Positions 9,542 through 17,385 of a DNA stretch of 64,000 nucleotides are shown here, one piece after another. The number at the start of each line of letters is the position of its first letter. Within the stretch, counting starts at the first letter, position 1. The notes beneath the pieces are model-generated. The model was not told the DNA's origin, did not search any database, and saw only the letters and a program-made list of their open reading frames with translations. The position numbers and the translations under genes were made by a program. Origin of the DNA: Frigoribacterium sp. Leaf415 (GTDB lineage: Bacteria; Actinomycetota; Actinomycetes; Actinomycetales; Microbacteriaceae); NCBI RefSeq assembly GCF_001424645.1, contig NZ_LMQR01000001.1, positions 1,732,149 through 1,796,148 on the forward strand, in the 5' to 3' direction.

Positions 9542-10984
9542 TCATCCGGTGGCGGGTTCGTCGACCCCGACGGGTCGTCCGCCGCGGATCGGATCGCTCG
9601 ATGCAGACGGGCCCACGACTCTCGGCCGCGCGATGGCGAGCTCCGCCCCGACCGCCGCCACGACGGCGACGAGGGTGACCAACCGGTCGGGCACCGAGCC
9701 CACGACCACCAGGAGGCGCTCCCGCCCCGTCGCCCGCCGCCCCTGTTCCGCGGCCGCCTCCGTCGTGCCCCCGACGTCCAGGAGTTGCGAGAGCAGCCAG
9801 GGCAGCACCGGTACCGCCGCCAGCGCGATCACGAGGGCGGGCGCGCCGACCAGGACCGTCGACACGAGCGCCGAGGCCGTCACGATCGTCACGCCGGCGT
9901 CCAGCAGCGGCTCGGTGAGCACACCGAGGGCACGACGGCGCGCCCTCGGACGGAGTCGACGCCAGTCGCCCTGGCCGAGCACCTGCAGGCAGCCGCGGAC
10001 CCAGGTCACCCGGGCACGCGCCAGGTCTCGGAGCCCGTTCGGCGAGCGCTCGACCGTGGTCGTCTCGGCCGAGGTCGCCATCACGACGCGGGCCCCGGCC
10101 ACCGTCATGCGGACTCCGAGGTCCAGGCCCGCCGCGACACGGGTCGCATCCCAGCCTCCCGACCAGGCGAGCCAGGAGTGGCGGACGAAGAGCGTGCCGT
10201 CCGACAGCGGCACGAAGCCGGCCCGGCCGTGGGAGCGGACCACCGACCGGAACCACCACCACCGGTCGAGGGCCGATCGGGGCGCCCACCAGGGAGCCGC
10301 CTCGAGTGCCGGCCGACTCGCGTGCTGGACGGCGTCGGCGTCCGTTCGGGAGAGGACCGAATCGACGAGGGCGAAGAGCCGCGGGTGCGGCCGGTCACCC
10401 GCCGAGAAGACGCCGACCACGCCGTCGCCGACCTCGGCGAGCGCGTCGACGAGCGACGCGGCGACCGCGGGCGGACGCCCGGCGAGCGGCCCCGCCTGGA
10501 CGATCTGGACGCGACCGGGGTGACGCCGCACGGCGGAGGTCGCGACGTCGAGCGTCAGGGTGTCGACCGGGTCCACGGCGACGAGGACGCGCACGTCGGG
10601 GTGCTGCTGCCTCGCCAGCAGGTCGAGGGTGACGGCCAGGCCGGCCGGACCACGCGCCGGCACCAGCGCGGTGAAGACGTGAGCCGGGGGCAGCACCGGG
10701 CCGTCGAGGTCGCGGTGGCCCAGTTCCTCCTGCTCGCGGACGAGGTGGAGCCTGAGCACGACGCGACGGATCGAGACCAGCAGGATCAGGGCGACGAGCA
10801 CGGCGAGCAGCAGGAAACCGGCCCACTGCAGGCTCGACCAGTCGGCCCACGGCAGGGCGGCCGAGGCGTTCTCCACCGGACCGGTGGGCAGGCCGCCACG
10901 GTTCGGCGCGAACGGCGTGGGCGTCGCGGGCAGCGTCGGCGTGAGGACGGGGCCGGGCGCCGCGAGGGGCGGGGCGGAGGTCAC
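9542..10984 (-). CDS. Degenerate GT2 paralogue (pseudo-glycosyltransferase)
   Basis: A 480-aa paralogue of the GT2 at 7.3-8.8 kb with the same plan: Pro-rich leader with FAPNRG (25-30), helix at 54-72, GT-A-like core and C-terminal helices. Every visible catalytic motif is changed. NKPKALN becomes GRPPAVA, FDAED becomes FSAGD (193-197), AEDCELG becomes AAGLDLG (284-290), and QRTRW becomes ARVTW (324-328). The reading frame is full length and framework residues persist, as in PHPRLFALVDS and LFVRHSWLAWSGGWDA. This suggests selection as a non-catalytic partner or scaffold rather than decay. It is the first gene of the operon, with GTG start and GGAG upstream. Confidence 0.8.
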   Translation of the reverse strand: MTSAPPLAAPGPVLTPTLPATPTPFAPNRGGLPTGPVENASAALPWADWSSLQWAGFLLLAVLVALILLVSIRRVVLRLHLVREQEELGHRDLDGPVLPPAHVFTALVPARGPAGLAVTLDLLARQQHPDVRVLVAVDPVDTLTLDVATSAVRRHPGRVQIVQAGPLAGRPPAVAASLVDALAEVGDGVVGVFSAGDRPHPRLFALVDSVLSRTDADAVQHASRPALEAAPWWAPRSALDRWWWFRSVVRSHGRAGFVPLSDGTLFVRHSWLAWSGGWDATRVAAGLDLGVRMTVAGARVVMATSAETTTVERSPNGLRDLARARVTWVRGCLQVLGQGDWRRLRPRARRRALGVLTEPLLDAGVTIVTASALVSTVLVGAPALVIALAAVPVLPWLLSQLLDVGGTTEAAAEQGRRATGRERLLVVVGSVPDRLVTLVAVVAAVGAELAIARPRVVGPSASSDPIRGGRPVGVDEPATG

Positions 10985-11058
10985 GGTGGTGCTCCAGTCG
11001 GGTCGGGTCAGCAGGAGCTTCGGACGCCCGCCCCCGGGTGGGACCGCGACGTCCGACG

Positions 11059-11088
11059 GATCGTGTCCCCCAGGTGGGGGACATGATC
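11059..11088. promoter_or_regulatory. 30-bp palindrome, candidate operator of the glycan operon
   Basis: GATCGTGTCCCCCA-GG-TGGGGGACATGATC: 14-base arms with one mismatch around a 2-base centre, 75-105 bp upstream of the pseudo-GT2 start and just before the divergent aldo/keto reductase gene. The 18-bp core recurs at 39790-39807 with a CC centre. The symmetry and promoter position suggest a dimeric regulator site; the regulator is unknown. Confidence 0.6.
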
Positions 11089-11155
11089 TGATGAATCGTC
11101 ACTGTACGCCTTCCGAGTCGACCGCACACCCCTTCGCCCCGTCCGTCGCGACGCG

Positions 11156-11161
11156 TAGCGT
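11156..11161 (+). promoter_or_regulatory. -10 element TAGCGT, leaderless start
   Basis: TAGCGT lies exactly 6 bases before the ATG at 11168, so transcription should begin at or next to the start codon. TTCGCC sits 17 bases upstream as a weak -35. Confidence 0.6.
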
Positions 11162-11167
11162 GGGGTC

Positions 11168-12172
11168 ATGGAATTCAGACACCTCGGCGACAGCGGACTC
11201 AAGATCTCGGAGATCACCTACGGCAACTGGCTGACGCACGCGTCCCAGGTCGAGAACGACGTGGCGACGCAGTGCGTCCGCGCGGCCCTCGACGCCGGCA
11301 TCTCGACCTTCGACACCGCCGACGCCTACGCGAACACGGCGGCCGAACAGGTCCTCGGCGACGCCCTGAAGGGCGAGCGTCGCGAGAGCCTCGAGATCTT
11401 CACGAAGGTCTACTGGCCCACCGGCCCCCGCGGGCACAACGACGTCGGCCTCAGCCGCAAGCACGTGCTCGAGTCGATCGACGGGTCGCTCCGCCGCCTC
11501 GGCACGGACTACGTCGACCTCTACCAGGCACACCGCTACGACCACGAGACCCCGCTCGAAGAGACCATGCAGGCCTTCGCGGACGTGGTCCGTGCCGGCA
11601 AGGCGCTCTACATCGGCGTCAGCGAGTGGACGGCCGAGCAGATCCGCGCCGGCCACGAGCTCGCGGTGAAGCACGGTGTGCAGCTGATCTCGAACCAGCC
11701 GCAGTACTCGATGCTCTGGCGCGTCATCGAGTCCGACGTCGTGCCGGCGAGCAAGCAGCACGGCCTCGGCCAGATCGTCTGGTCGCCCGTCGCCCAGGGC
11801 GTCCTGACCGGCAAGTACAAGCCGGGCGCCGAGCTGCCCGCGGGCAGCCGCGCCACCGACGACAAGGGAGGCGCGGACACGATCAAGCGCTTCCTCACGG
11901 ACGAGGTGCTCACCGGCGTCGCGAAGCTCGAGCCGATCGCCGCCGACCTCGGCCTCTCGATGGCCCAGCTGGCCATCGCGTGGGTGCTGCAGAACGACAA
12001 CGTGGCGTCCGCCATCATCGGGGCCTCGCGCCCCGAGCAGGTGGCCGACAACGTCAAGGCGGCGGGTGTGGTGCTGCCGGCCGACGTCATGTCCCGCATC
12101 GACGAGGCGCTCGGCGACCTCGCCGAGAAGGACCCCGGCAAGACGGTGTCGCCCGAGCGTCGCCCCGCGTGA
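11168..12172 (+). CDS. Aldo/keto reductase
   Basis: NADPH-dependent oxidoreductase of the AKR superfamily, cytoplasmic, substrate unknown. The 334-aa TIM-barrel protein resembles the Kv-beta/YghZ branch: FDTADAYANT carries the catalytic Asp/Tyr pair, FTKVYWP the lysine and YQAHRYD the histidine. SEWTAEQIRAG and a late IIGASRPEQV cofactor motif follow. It is a single gene, divergent from the glycan operon, with no Shine-Dalgarno and a -10-like hexamer 6 bases before the ATG. Length is normal for the family. Confidence 0.88.
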   Translation: MEFRHLGDSGLKISEITYGNWLTHASQVENDVATQCVRAALDAGISTFDTADAYANTAAEQVLGDALKGERRESLEIFTKVYWPTGPRGHNDVGLSRKHVLESIDGSLRRLGTDYVDLYQAHRYDHETPLEETMQAFADVVRAGKALYIGVSEWTAEQIRAGHELAVKHGVQLISNQPQYSMLWRVIESDVVPASKQHGLGQIVWSPVAQGVLTGKYKPGAELPAGSRATDDKGGADTIKRFLTDEVLTGVAKLEPIAADLGLSMAQLAIAWVLQNDNVASAIIGASRPEQVADNVKAAGVVLPADVMSRIDEALGDLAEKDPGKTVSPERRPA

Positions 12173-12242
12173 CCCGCGGCCGGCCCGACCTCGGACCGAC
12201 CGGCCGACACCCCCTCGACATCTTCCGGACACCCCGGGAATG

Positions 12243-12271
12243 TTGTCCGGCTGGATGCGCTTGCATATACT
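12243..12271 (+). promoter_or_regulatory. Sigma-70-type promoter of yceI
   Basis: TTGTCC (12243-12248), a 17-base spacer and TATACT (12266-12271) make one of the best consensus promoters in the window. It lies about 64 bp before the yceI ATG, and an AGGAG ribosome site is present, so this mRNA has a leader. Confidence 0.7.
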
Positions 12272-12282
12272 CGTACCAGCTT

Positions 12283-12298
12283 CGATGACACGTCATCG
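12283..12298. promoter_or_regulatory. Palindrome CGATGAC-AC-GTCATCG at the yceI transcription start
   Basis: Two perfect 7-base arms around AC begin 12 bases after the -10 hexamer. A repressor bound here would block the promoter. No regulator gene is adjacent. Confidence 0.5.
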
Positions 12299-12334
12299 AC
12301 CTCGACCTCGACCTCAAAGATTCAGGAGAACACC

Positions 12335-12886
12335 ATGACCATCACCGCAGAGAAGATCCCCGCCGGCACCTGGAACCTCGACCCCACGCACAGCGAGGTC
12401 TCGTTCAGCGTCCGCCACCTGGCCATCAGCAAGGTCAAGGGCTCGTTCGAGTCCTTCGACGCCTCGCTCGTCACGGCCGAGGACCACACCGCCTCGAAGG
12501 TCACCGCCTCGATCGACGTGGCCTCGGTCAACACCAACCAGAAGGACCGCGACGGTCACCTGCAGACCGGCGACTTCTTCCTCGCCGAAGAGCACCCCAA
12601 GATGACCTTCGTGTCGACCAGCATCGAGGAGAAGGGCGACGACGCGTTCCTCGTGCACGGCGACCTGACCCTGCGCGGCGTCACCAAGCCCGTCACCCTG
12701 AAGAGCGAGTTCGGCGGCCTCGTCGTCGACGGCTACGGCCAGACCAAGCTCGGCTTCTCGGCCACGACCAAGATCGACCGCACCGAGTTCGGTGTCACCT
12801 GGAACGCCGCCCTCGAGGCCGGCGGCTTCACGCTCGGCAACGACGTCACCGTCACGCTCGAGATCCAGTTCACGCTCGCCGCGTAG
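12335..12886 (+). CDS. YceI family protein
   Basis: Lipocalin-like YceI-domain protein; family members bind polyisoprenoid-type lipids, and the cellular role here is unknown. The 183-aa protein has the diagnostic opening GTWNLDPTHSEVSFSVRHL (residues 11-29), then GHLQTGDFF, HPKMTF and a late FGVTWNAALEAGG. It has no signal peptide, so it is probably cytoplasmic, as is common in actinobacteria. AGGAG lies 8 bases before the ATG. It is monocistronic with its own promoter and terminator. Confidence 0.9.
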   Translation: MTITAEKIPAGTWNLDPTHSEVSFSVRHLAISKVKGSFESFDASLVTAEDHTASKVTASIDVASVNTNQKDRDGHLQTGDFFLAEEHPKMTFVSTSIEEKGDDAFLVHGDLTLRGVTKPVTLKSEFGGLVVDGYGQTKLGFSATTKIDRTEFGVTWNAALEAGGFTLGNDVTVTLEIQFTLAA

Positions 12887-12899
12887 GCAGCAGCACCCC

Positions 12900-12936
12900 G
12901 AAGGGCCCGCTCTCGCACGGCGAGGGCGGGCCCTTC
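12900..12936. terminator. Strong bidirectional terminator
   Basis: GAAGGGCCCGC, a T-G wobble, CTCGC, loop ACG, then the full complementary arm: a 17-bp stem in the 54-bp gap between the convergent yceI and yidC-like stops. Confidence 0.8.
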
Positions 12937-12940
12937 CGCG

Positions 12941-13684
12941 TCACCTCGAGAGGACGCGCCGCAGCACCGCCCGCTCCCCCAGCGTCCAAGCCGCGCTCGT
13001 CACGAGGTAGAGCGCGGCGGCGAGCGGCGCGAACGCCGCGAACAGCACGCTGACGAACGGCAACCACCGCAGCACGCCCGCCATGCCGGGGAGCGCCTCC
13101 TGCCCGGGCCCCGCCGTCGCGACGGTCGCCGGTCCGGTGAACCGCAGGGTGGCGCGCCGGCTCAGCTCGACGACGATCGCGAGCAGCACGAGCAGCACCA
13201 GGTACGGCCAGACCGCCGCGAGCCCCGTCCCGAGCGTGACGAACAGGTTGGCTCCGAGGGCGGCTCCGCCGAGGGTGTGCGTCAGAAGGGTGTTGGCGTG
13301 ACCGGCGATCCCGGAGTGCGCGAACAGCGAGTAGACGGCCGTGAGCACGGGGGCCTGCGCGAGCGTCGGCAGGCAGCCGGCCAGCGGCGACACCTTCTCG
13401 GAGGCGTAGAGCGCCATGAGCGCCTTGCTCCGGGCCTCGGGGTCGGTGATCCGGCGGGTGAGGTCGGCGATCGCCGGGGCGAGTCGACGGCGGGCGATCT
13501 CGGCGCGCACCTGCGAGACGCCCACCGGCACGAGCACGAGGCGGACGAGCAGGGTGAGCAACACGACGCCGACGGCGGCGGCCGACGCCCCGGCCACGGG
13601 TTCGACGAGCACGCCGAGGGTGGTGACGAGCGACTGCAGACCGCCGAGGACGACGGCGATCGGGGGAAAGGTGGACAGGTCCAT
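12941..13684 (-). CDS. YidC/Oxa1 family membrane insertase, second copy
   Basis: Predicted membrane protein insertase. The 247-aa protein has the Oxa1 core: a first helix region (residues ~20-55) ending in LVLVPVGVSQVRAEIARRRL, the cytosolic hairpin, LAGCLPTLAQAPVLTAVYSLF, and three further helices. It lacks the long basic C-terminal tail. The housekeeping yidC of actinobacteria lies in the rnpA-yidC-jag-rsmG block, which is absent here, so this is a paralogue. The ATG has GAGGAG upstream. A small DUF6412-type gene precedes it on the same strand, 94 bp away. Confidence 0.85.
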   Translation of the reverse strand: MDLSTFPPIAVVLGGLQSLVTTLGVLVEPVAGASAAAVGVVLLTLLVRLVLVPVGVSQVRAEIARRRLAPAIADLTRRITDPEARSKALMALYASEKVSPLAGCLPTLAQAPVLTAVYSLFAHSGIAGHANTLLTHTLGGAALGANLFVTLGTGLAAVWPYLVLLVLLAIVVELSRRATLRFTGPATVATAGPGQEALPGMAGVLRWLPFVSVLFAAFAPLAAALYLVTSAAWTLGERAVLRRVLSR

Positions 13685-13728
13685 GCGGACTCCTCGGTCA
13701 GAGAGACGGTGGGTGTCTTCTGGCCGCC

Positions 13729-13762
13729 GGGGGCGTCGGATCGACGGGGGCGTCGGATCGAC
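13729..13762. repeat. Tandem duplication of a 17-mer
   Basis: Two perfect head-to-tail copies of GGGGGCGTCGGATCGAC lie in the gap between the DUF6412-type gene and the yidC-like gene. No function is evident. Confidence 0.85.
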
Positions 13763-13778
13763 GCGGGCGCGGGTGCGC

Positions 13779-14075
13779 TCAGGCGGCCGGGACGGCCCGC
13801 CCGGGAGCCCGGGACCGCACGTGCCCGCGCGCGTCGGGGTCTCGTCGCCAGACGAGGAGGCGCGTGCCGGCTTCTTCGCGGAGCGTCACCTCGGGCACCG
13901 CCCCGGCCAGCCCGCAGAGCGTGAGCACGACACGGGCGACGCCGAGCGCGATCACCGCGGTGGTGGCGCCGAGCAGGCCGACGAGCACGACCGCGGACAG
14001 CGGCGCCCCGCCGGACGAGAGCACGGCCTCGACGAACGCCGCGAGGGGCGCCAGCATCGAGAGGCCGAGGGTCAT
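13779..14075 (-). CDS. Small membrane protein, DUF6412-like
   Basis: A 98-aa protein with two hydrophobic segments (about residues 4-20 and 25-60) followed by a conserved-looking polar tail with RRDPDARGHVRSRAPG. That motif and the neighbouring yidC paralogue fit the actinobacterial DUF6412 family; the assignment is from memory of the motif. It is probably a partner of the insertase or co-regulated with it. The start is supported by TAGGTT exactly 6 bases before the ATG and the absence of a Shine-Dalgarno. Confidence 0.6.
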   Translation of the reverse strand: MTLGLSMLAPLAAFVEAVLSSGGAPLSAVVLVGLLGATTAVIALGVARVVLTLCGLAGAVPEVTLREEAGTRLLVWRRDPDARGHVRSRAPGRAVPAA

Positions 14076-14081
14076 GCGCCC

Positions 14082-14087
14082 AACCTA
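14082..14087 (-). promoter_or_regulatory. -10 element TAGGTT, leaderless start
   Basis: On the minus strand TAGGTT is followed by 6 bases and then the ATG of the DUF6412-like gene. Confidence 0.55.
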
Positions 14088-14220
14088 CCTCGCGCCTCCC
14101 TGCCACGACAGGGTCTGGAGACCGCCGAACGGACACGGCGAGCGCACTAGCCTCAGGAACAACCTGGCGACGTCCGCGGTTGACGCCGAGAGCCACCGCC
14201 CCACCCCGAGAGGACTCCCG

Positions 14221-14778
14221 ATGACCGTCGACTGGATCACCCTGCAGAAGACCGCCCACGACGAGTTCGCCCGCCGCGTCGAGGCCGTGGCCGACTGGGA
14301 CGCCCCGACGCCCGACACCGAGTGGAAGGTGCGCGACCTCGTGCGGCACGTGACGCGCGAGCAGCAGTGGGTGCCGCTGCTGCTCGAGGGCGGCGATCCC
14401 GCCGAGGCCGAGAACTCCATCGAGCCGCTCGGCGACGACCTCGTCGAGGCGTGGCACCGGTGGTCGAGTGCGGCCACCGCCGCCTGGAGCGAGGCCGACC
14501 CCCATGCCGAGGTGCGGCTGAGCGCCGACGTCGTGCCCGTGCACGAGTACCTCGCCGAGCAGGTCGCCGACGTCACGATCCACACCTGGGACCTCGCCCG
14601 CGCCGTGGGCACCGACGAAGAACTCGACGACGCGCTGGTCGAGGCCGTGTGGGGCGTGTTCGCACCGCAGAAGGACGCGCTCGAGGCCTCGGGCCTGTTC
14701 GCCTCGCCCGTCCCGGTCGACGACGACGCCCCGCTGCGCATCCGCCTGCTCGCCCTCACCGGGCGCGACGCCCGCTGA
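14221..14778 (+). CDS. TIGR03086-type mycothiol-transferase-fold protein
   Basis: A 185-aa protein of the maleylpyruvate-isomerase/mycothiol-dependent (DinB-like) superfamily. It begins with a helical DWITLQKTAHDEFARRV segment, then WKVRDLVRHV, where the His is a usual metal ligand, and VTIHTWDLARAVG, which supplies two more likely ligands. GAGAGGACT precedes the ATG. Members are metal-binding thiol transferases or detoxification proteins; no substrate can be assigned. It stands alone upstream of fadD. Confidence 0.75.
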   Translation: MTVDWITLQKTAHDEFARRVEAVADWDAPTPDTEWKVRDLVRHVTREQQWVPLLLEGGDPAEAENSIEPLGDDLVEAWHRWSSAATAAWSEADPHAEVRLSADVVPVHEYLAEQVADVTIHTWDLARAVGTDEELDDALVEAVWGVFAPQKDALEASGLFASPVPVDDDAPLRIRLLALTGRDAR

Positions 14779-14872
14779 GGCGGCGCGGGCCCACCGTCCC
14801 GTCTCGGGCCCGACCGGGGGCGTCCTCGGCGACGCGACCCGCGCCTCCCGGGGGTTCATCACCCGACCCTGC

Positions 14873-14878
14873 CAAGGT
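14873..14878 (+). promoter_or_regulatory. -10 element CAAGGT, leaderless start
   Basis: CAAGGT is followed by 6 bases and the ATG at 14885. No Shine-Dalgarno is visible. Confidence 0.45.
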
Positions 14879-14884
14879 GGTGGC

Positions 14885-16579
14885 ATGACCGCCCCGATCG
14901 ATCGCCCGTGGCTGCACAGCTACGCCCCCGACGTCCCCGACGACATCGAGCCCGTGACGGGCAGCCTCGTCGACCTCATCGACGACGCCGTGTCGACGTA
15001 CCGGCAGAAGCCGGCCCTCGAGTTCTTCGGCCGTGAGACCAGCTACCGCGACCTGGGCGACCAGGTCGCGCGCGCGGCCGAGGGCCTCAGGAGGCTCGGC
15101 GTGGGTCGAGGCGACCGGGTCGCCTTGATCCTGCCGAACAGCCCTCAGCACGTGGTGGCGTTCTACGCCGTGCTGCGCCTCGGTGCCGTCGTGGTGGAGC
15201 ACAACCCGCTCTACACCGACCGCGAGTTGCGGCACCTCTTCGAGGACCACGGCGCCACGATCGCCATCGCGTGGGACAAGCTGGTCGACCGGCTGCGCTC
15301 GCTGCCCGCCGACATCGGCTTCTCGACCGTCGTCTCGGTCGACGTGACGAAGGGCATGCCGCTCGGCACGCGCCTCGCCCTCAAGCTGCCGGTGCCCGCG
15401 GCGAAGAAGAGCCGCGCGGCCCTGACCGACGGAGTCGAGGGCGACGTCACCTGGCAGGGCCTGCTGGCGAACCGTCCGTTGCGCAAGAAGCACCCGCGCC
15501 CCGACGTCGACGACATCGCCCTGCTGCAGTACACCAGCGGCACCACGGGGTCACCGAAGGGCGCGATCCTGACGCATCGCAACCTCCGCAGCAACGCCGC
15601 GCAGGGTCGGGCTTGGGTGCCCGGCCTGGTCGACGGCGACGAGACGGTCTACGGCGTGCTGCCGTTCTTCCACGCCTACGGCCTGACGCTCTGCCTCACC
15701 TTCGCGATGAGCATCGGGGCACGCCTCGTGCTGTTCCCGAAGTTCGACGTCGACCTCGTGCTCAAGGCCGCGAAGAAGCACCCGCCGACCTTCCTGCCGG
15801 CCGTGCCGCCGATCTACCAGCGCCTGGCCGACGCGGCCCGTGAGCGCGGCGTCGACCTGTCGTCGGCCCGCTTCGCGATCTCGGGCGCGATGAACCTGCC
15901 GACCGCGGTCGTCCAGGCCTGGGAGGGCGTCACGGGCGGCATGCTCGTCGAGGGATTCGGGCTGACCGAGACCTCGCCGGTCGCCCTGGGCAACCCGATC
16001 GGCCCGACCCGCCGCGTCGGCACCGTCGGCGTGCCGTTCCCCTCCACCGAGGCGATGGTCGTCGATCGCAACGACCCCGACCCGAGCCGTCCGGTCGTCG
16101 CCGGGGCCGCGGGAGAACTGCTGCTTCGAGGGCCGCAGGTCTTCCGCGGTTACTGGAACCGCCCCGACGAGACCGCCGAGGCCTTCCTCGAGGGCGGCTG
16201 GTTCCGCACCGGCGACATCGTCACCATGAGTGCCGACGGCTACGTCACGATCGTCGACCGCATCAAAGAGCTCATCGTCACGGGCGGCTTCAACGTCGCC
16301 CCCTCGGAGGTCGAGGAGGCCGTGCGGAACGCCCCCGGCGTGGCCGAGGTTGCCGTGGTCGGCCTGCCCCGGTCGGGCGGCGGCGAGGACGTCGTCGCGG
16401 CCGTCGTGCTCGAGCCGGGCGCCTCGTTCGACGCCGAGGCCATCCGCGACGCCTCACGCGGCCAACTCGCGGCCTACAAGGTGCCGCGTCGGGTCGTGCA
16501 GCTCGACGAGTTGCCGAAGTCGCTGATCGGCAAGGTGCTGCGGCGCGAGGTGCGCGACCGGCTCATCGCCGCGGGCTGA
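14885..16579 (+). CDS. fadD: Long-chain fatty-acid-CoA ligase (copy 1)
   Basis: Acyl-adenylate/thioester-forming enzyme that activates fatty acids with ATP and CoA. The 564-aa protein has the AMP-binding P-loop YTSGTTGSPKGA, PFFHAYGL, the GFGLTETSP motif, GWFRTGDI and the C-terminal IDRIKELI-type hinge (here VDRIKELIVTGGFNV). The C-terminal LPKSLIGKVLRREVR includes the catalytic lysine. It opens with WLHSYAPDVPDDIEP. A close paralogue sits at 23.3-24.9 kb with the same opening and architecture, so the two probably arose by duplication. Confidence 0.9.
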   Translation: MTAPIDRPWLHSYAPDVPDDIEPVTGSLVDLIDDAVSTYRQKPALEFFGRETSYRDLGDQVARAAEGLRRLGVGRGDRVALILPNSPQHVVAFYAVLRLGAVVVEHNPLYTDRELRHLFEDHGATIAIAWDKLVDRLRSLPADIGFSTVVSVDVTKGMPLGTRLALKLPVPAAKKSRAALTDGVEGDVTWQGLLANRPLRKKHPRPDVDDIALLQYTSGTTGSPKGAILTHRNLRSNAAQGRAWVPGLVDGDETVYGVLPFFHAYGLTLCLTFAMSIGARLVLFPKFDVDLVLKAAKKHPPTFLPAVPPIYQRLADAARERGVDLSSARFAISGAMNLPTAVVQAWEGVTGGMLVEGFGLTETSPVALGNPIGPTRRVGTVGVPFPSTEAMVVDRNDPDPSRPVVAGAAGELLLRGPQVFRGYWNRPDETAEAFLEGGWFRTGDIVTMSADGYVTIVDRIKELIVTGGFNVAPSEVEEAVRNAPGVAEVAVVGLPRSGGGEDVVAAVVLEPGASFDAEAIRDASRGQLAAYKVPRRVVQLDELPKSLIGKVLRREVRDRLIAAG

Positions 16580-16596
16580 GCCCCGGGGCGGGTCTT

Positions 16597-16657
16597 GCCG
16601 GCGGGCCCGTCGGCGGGTCCGGTCGGCGGGCCCCGTCGGCAGGCCCGGTCGGCGGGG
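16597..16657. repeat. 13-bp imperfect tandem repeat downstream of fadD
   Basis: About five units of the form TCGGCGGGCCCGG fill the whole gap between the fadD and lepB stops. The repeats are G/C-biased and partly self-complementary, so they may also act as a diffuse terminator. Confidence 0.7.
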
Positions 16658-17299
16658 TCAGAGCCGCTGCCACCGGTCGATCGGCCAGCTGATCACGAAG
16701 GCCCGCCCGATCACGTCGTCGACGGGCACGAAGCCCGCGTAGGGCCCGGCCTGGTGGGCGCGCGAGTCCGCCGAGCGGTCGCGGTTGTCGCCGAGCACCC
16801 AGAGCGCCCCCTCGGGCACGGTCACGTCGAAGTCGATGGCCGAGGCCCGGGGCCCGCCGTCGGCGAGCGTGAGGTACGGCTCGTCGAGGGGCCGGCCGTT
16901 CACGAGCACGTGACCGTCCGCGTCGCAGCAGCTGACGTGGTCGCCCGGCAGTCCGATGACGCGCTTGACGAGGTCCTGCCCGGCGTCGTCGCCGTAGCCG
17001 AGCCACCCGCCCGGGTCCTCGAAGACGACGATGTCGCCCCGGTGGAGCGGCATCACGCCGGGGGCGAGCTCGTTGACGATGATCCGGTCGCCGATCATGA
17101 GCGTCTGCTCCATCGACCCCGACGGGATCGAGAAGCTGCGCACGAGGAAGGTGCGGACGCCCCACGACAGCAACAGCCCGACCAGCACGATGGCCAACAG
17201 CTCGAGCAGCCACCGTCCCGTGGAGCCCCGACGAGCCGAGGAGGCGCGGGTCGCTTCACCCTCGTCTGTCGCGTCGGCGAGAGGGCTGGTGTCGGTCAC
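16658..17299 (-). CDS. lepB: Signal peptidase I
   Basis: Membrane serine protease that removes Sec/Tat signal peptides on the outer face. The 213-aa protein has a short cytosolic tail, one membrane helix (residues ~30-48), then FSIPSGSMEQT with catalytic Ser62 and DLVKRVIGLPGD with the general base Lys112. The GDNRDRSADSR box follows. A CC pair occurs in the variable loop (VSCCDADG). The GTG start has a CAGGAT hexamer 6 bases upstream and no Shine-Dalgarno. This is one of possibly several actinobacterial copies, and not in the usual rplS-rnhB context. Confidence 0.92.
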   Translation of the reverse strand: MTDTSPLADATDEGEATRASSARRGSTGRWLLELLAIVLVGLLLSWGVRTFLVRSFSIPSGSMEQTLMIGDRIIVNELAPGVMPLHRGDIVVFEDPGGWLGYGDDAGQDLVKRVIGLPGDHVSCCDADGHVLVNGRPLDEPYLTLADGGPRASAIDFDVTVPEGALWVLGDNRDRSADSRAHQAGPYAGFVPVDDVIGRAFVISWPIDRWQRL

Positions 17300-17305
17300 C
17301 GGCTC

Positions 17306-17311
17306 ATCCTG
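17306..17311 (-). promoter_or_regulatory. -10 element CAGGAT, leaderless start
   Basis: On the minus strand CAGGAT precedes the lepB GTG by exactly 6 bases. Confidence 0.45.
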
Positions 17312-17385
17312 CCAGCGGCCGCCCGGTCCCGCCCTCCCCGGTCAGGGGGCCGCGCGGTCGCGACCGGGCGGCACCGGGCCACGCG

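Noticed and set aside
9450..9560. Frame disruption between gtrA and the pseudo-GT2 gene
   Set aside because: The two genes are separate, each with intact ends; the 85-bp gap has no sign of a split gene.
14990..16560. Overlapping reading frames opposite and within fadD
   Set aside because: The coding strand carries every AMP-ligase motif in one frame; the others show only shifted GC-rich codons.
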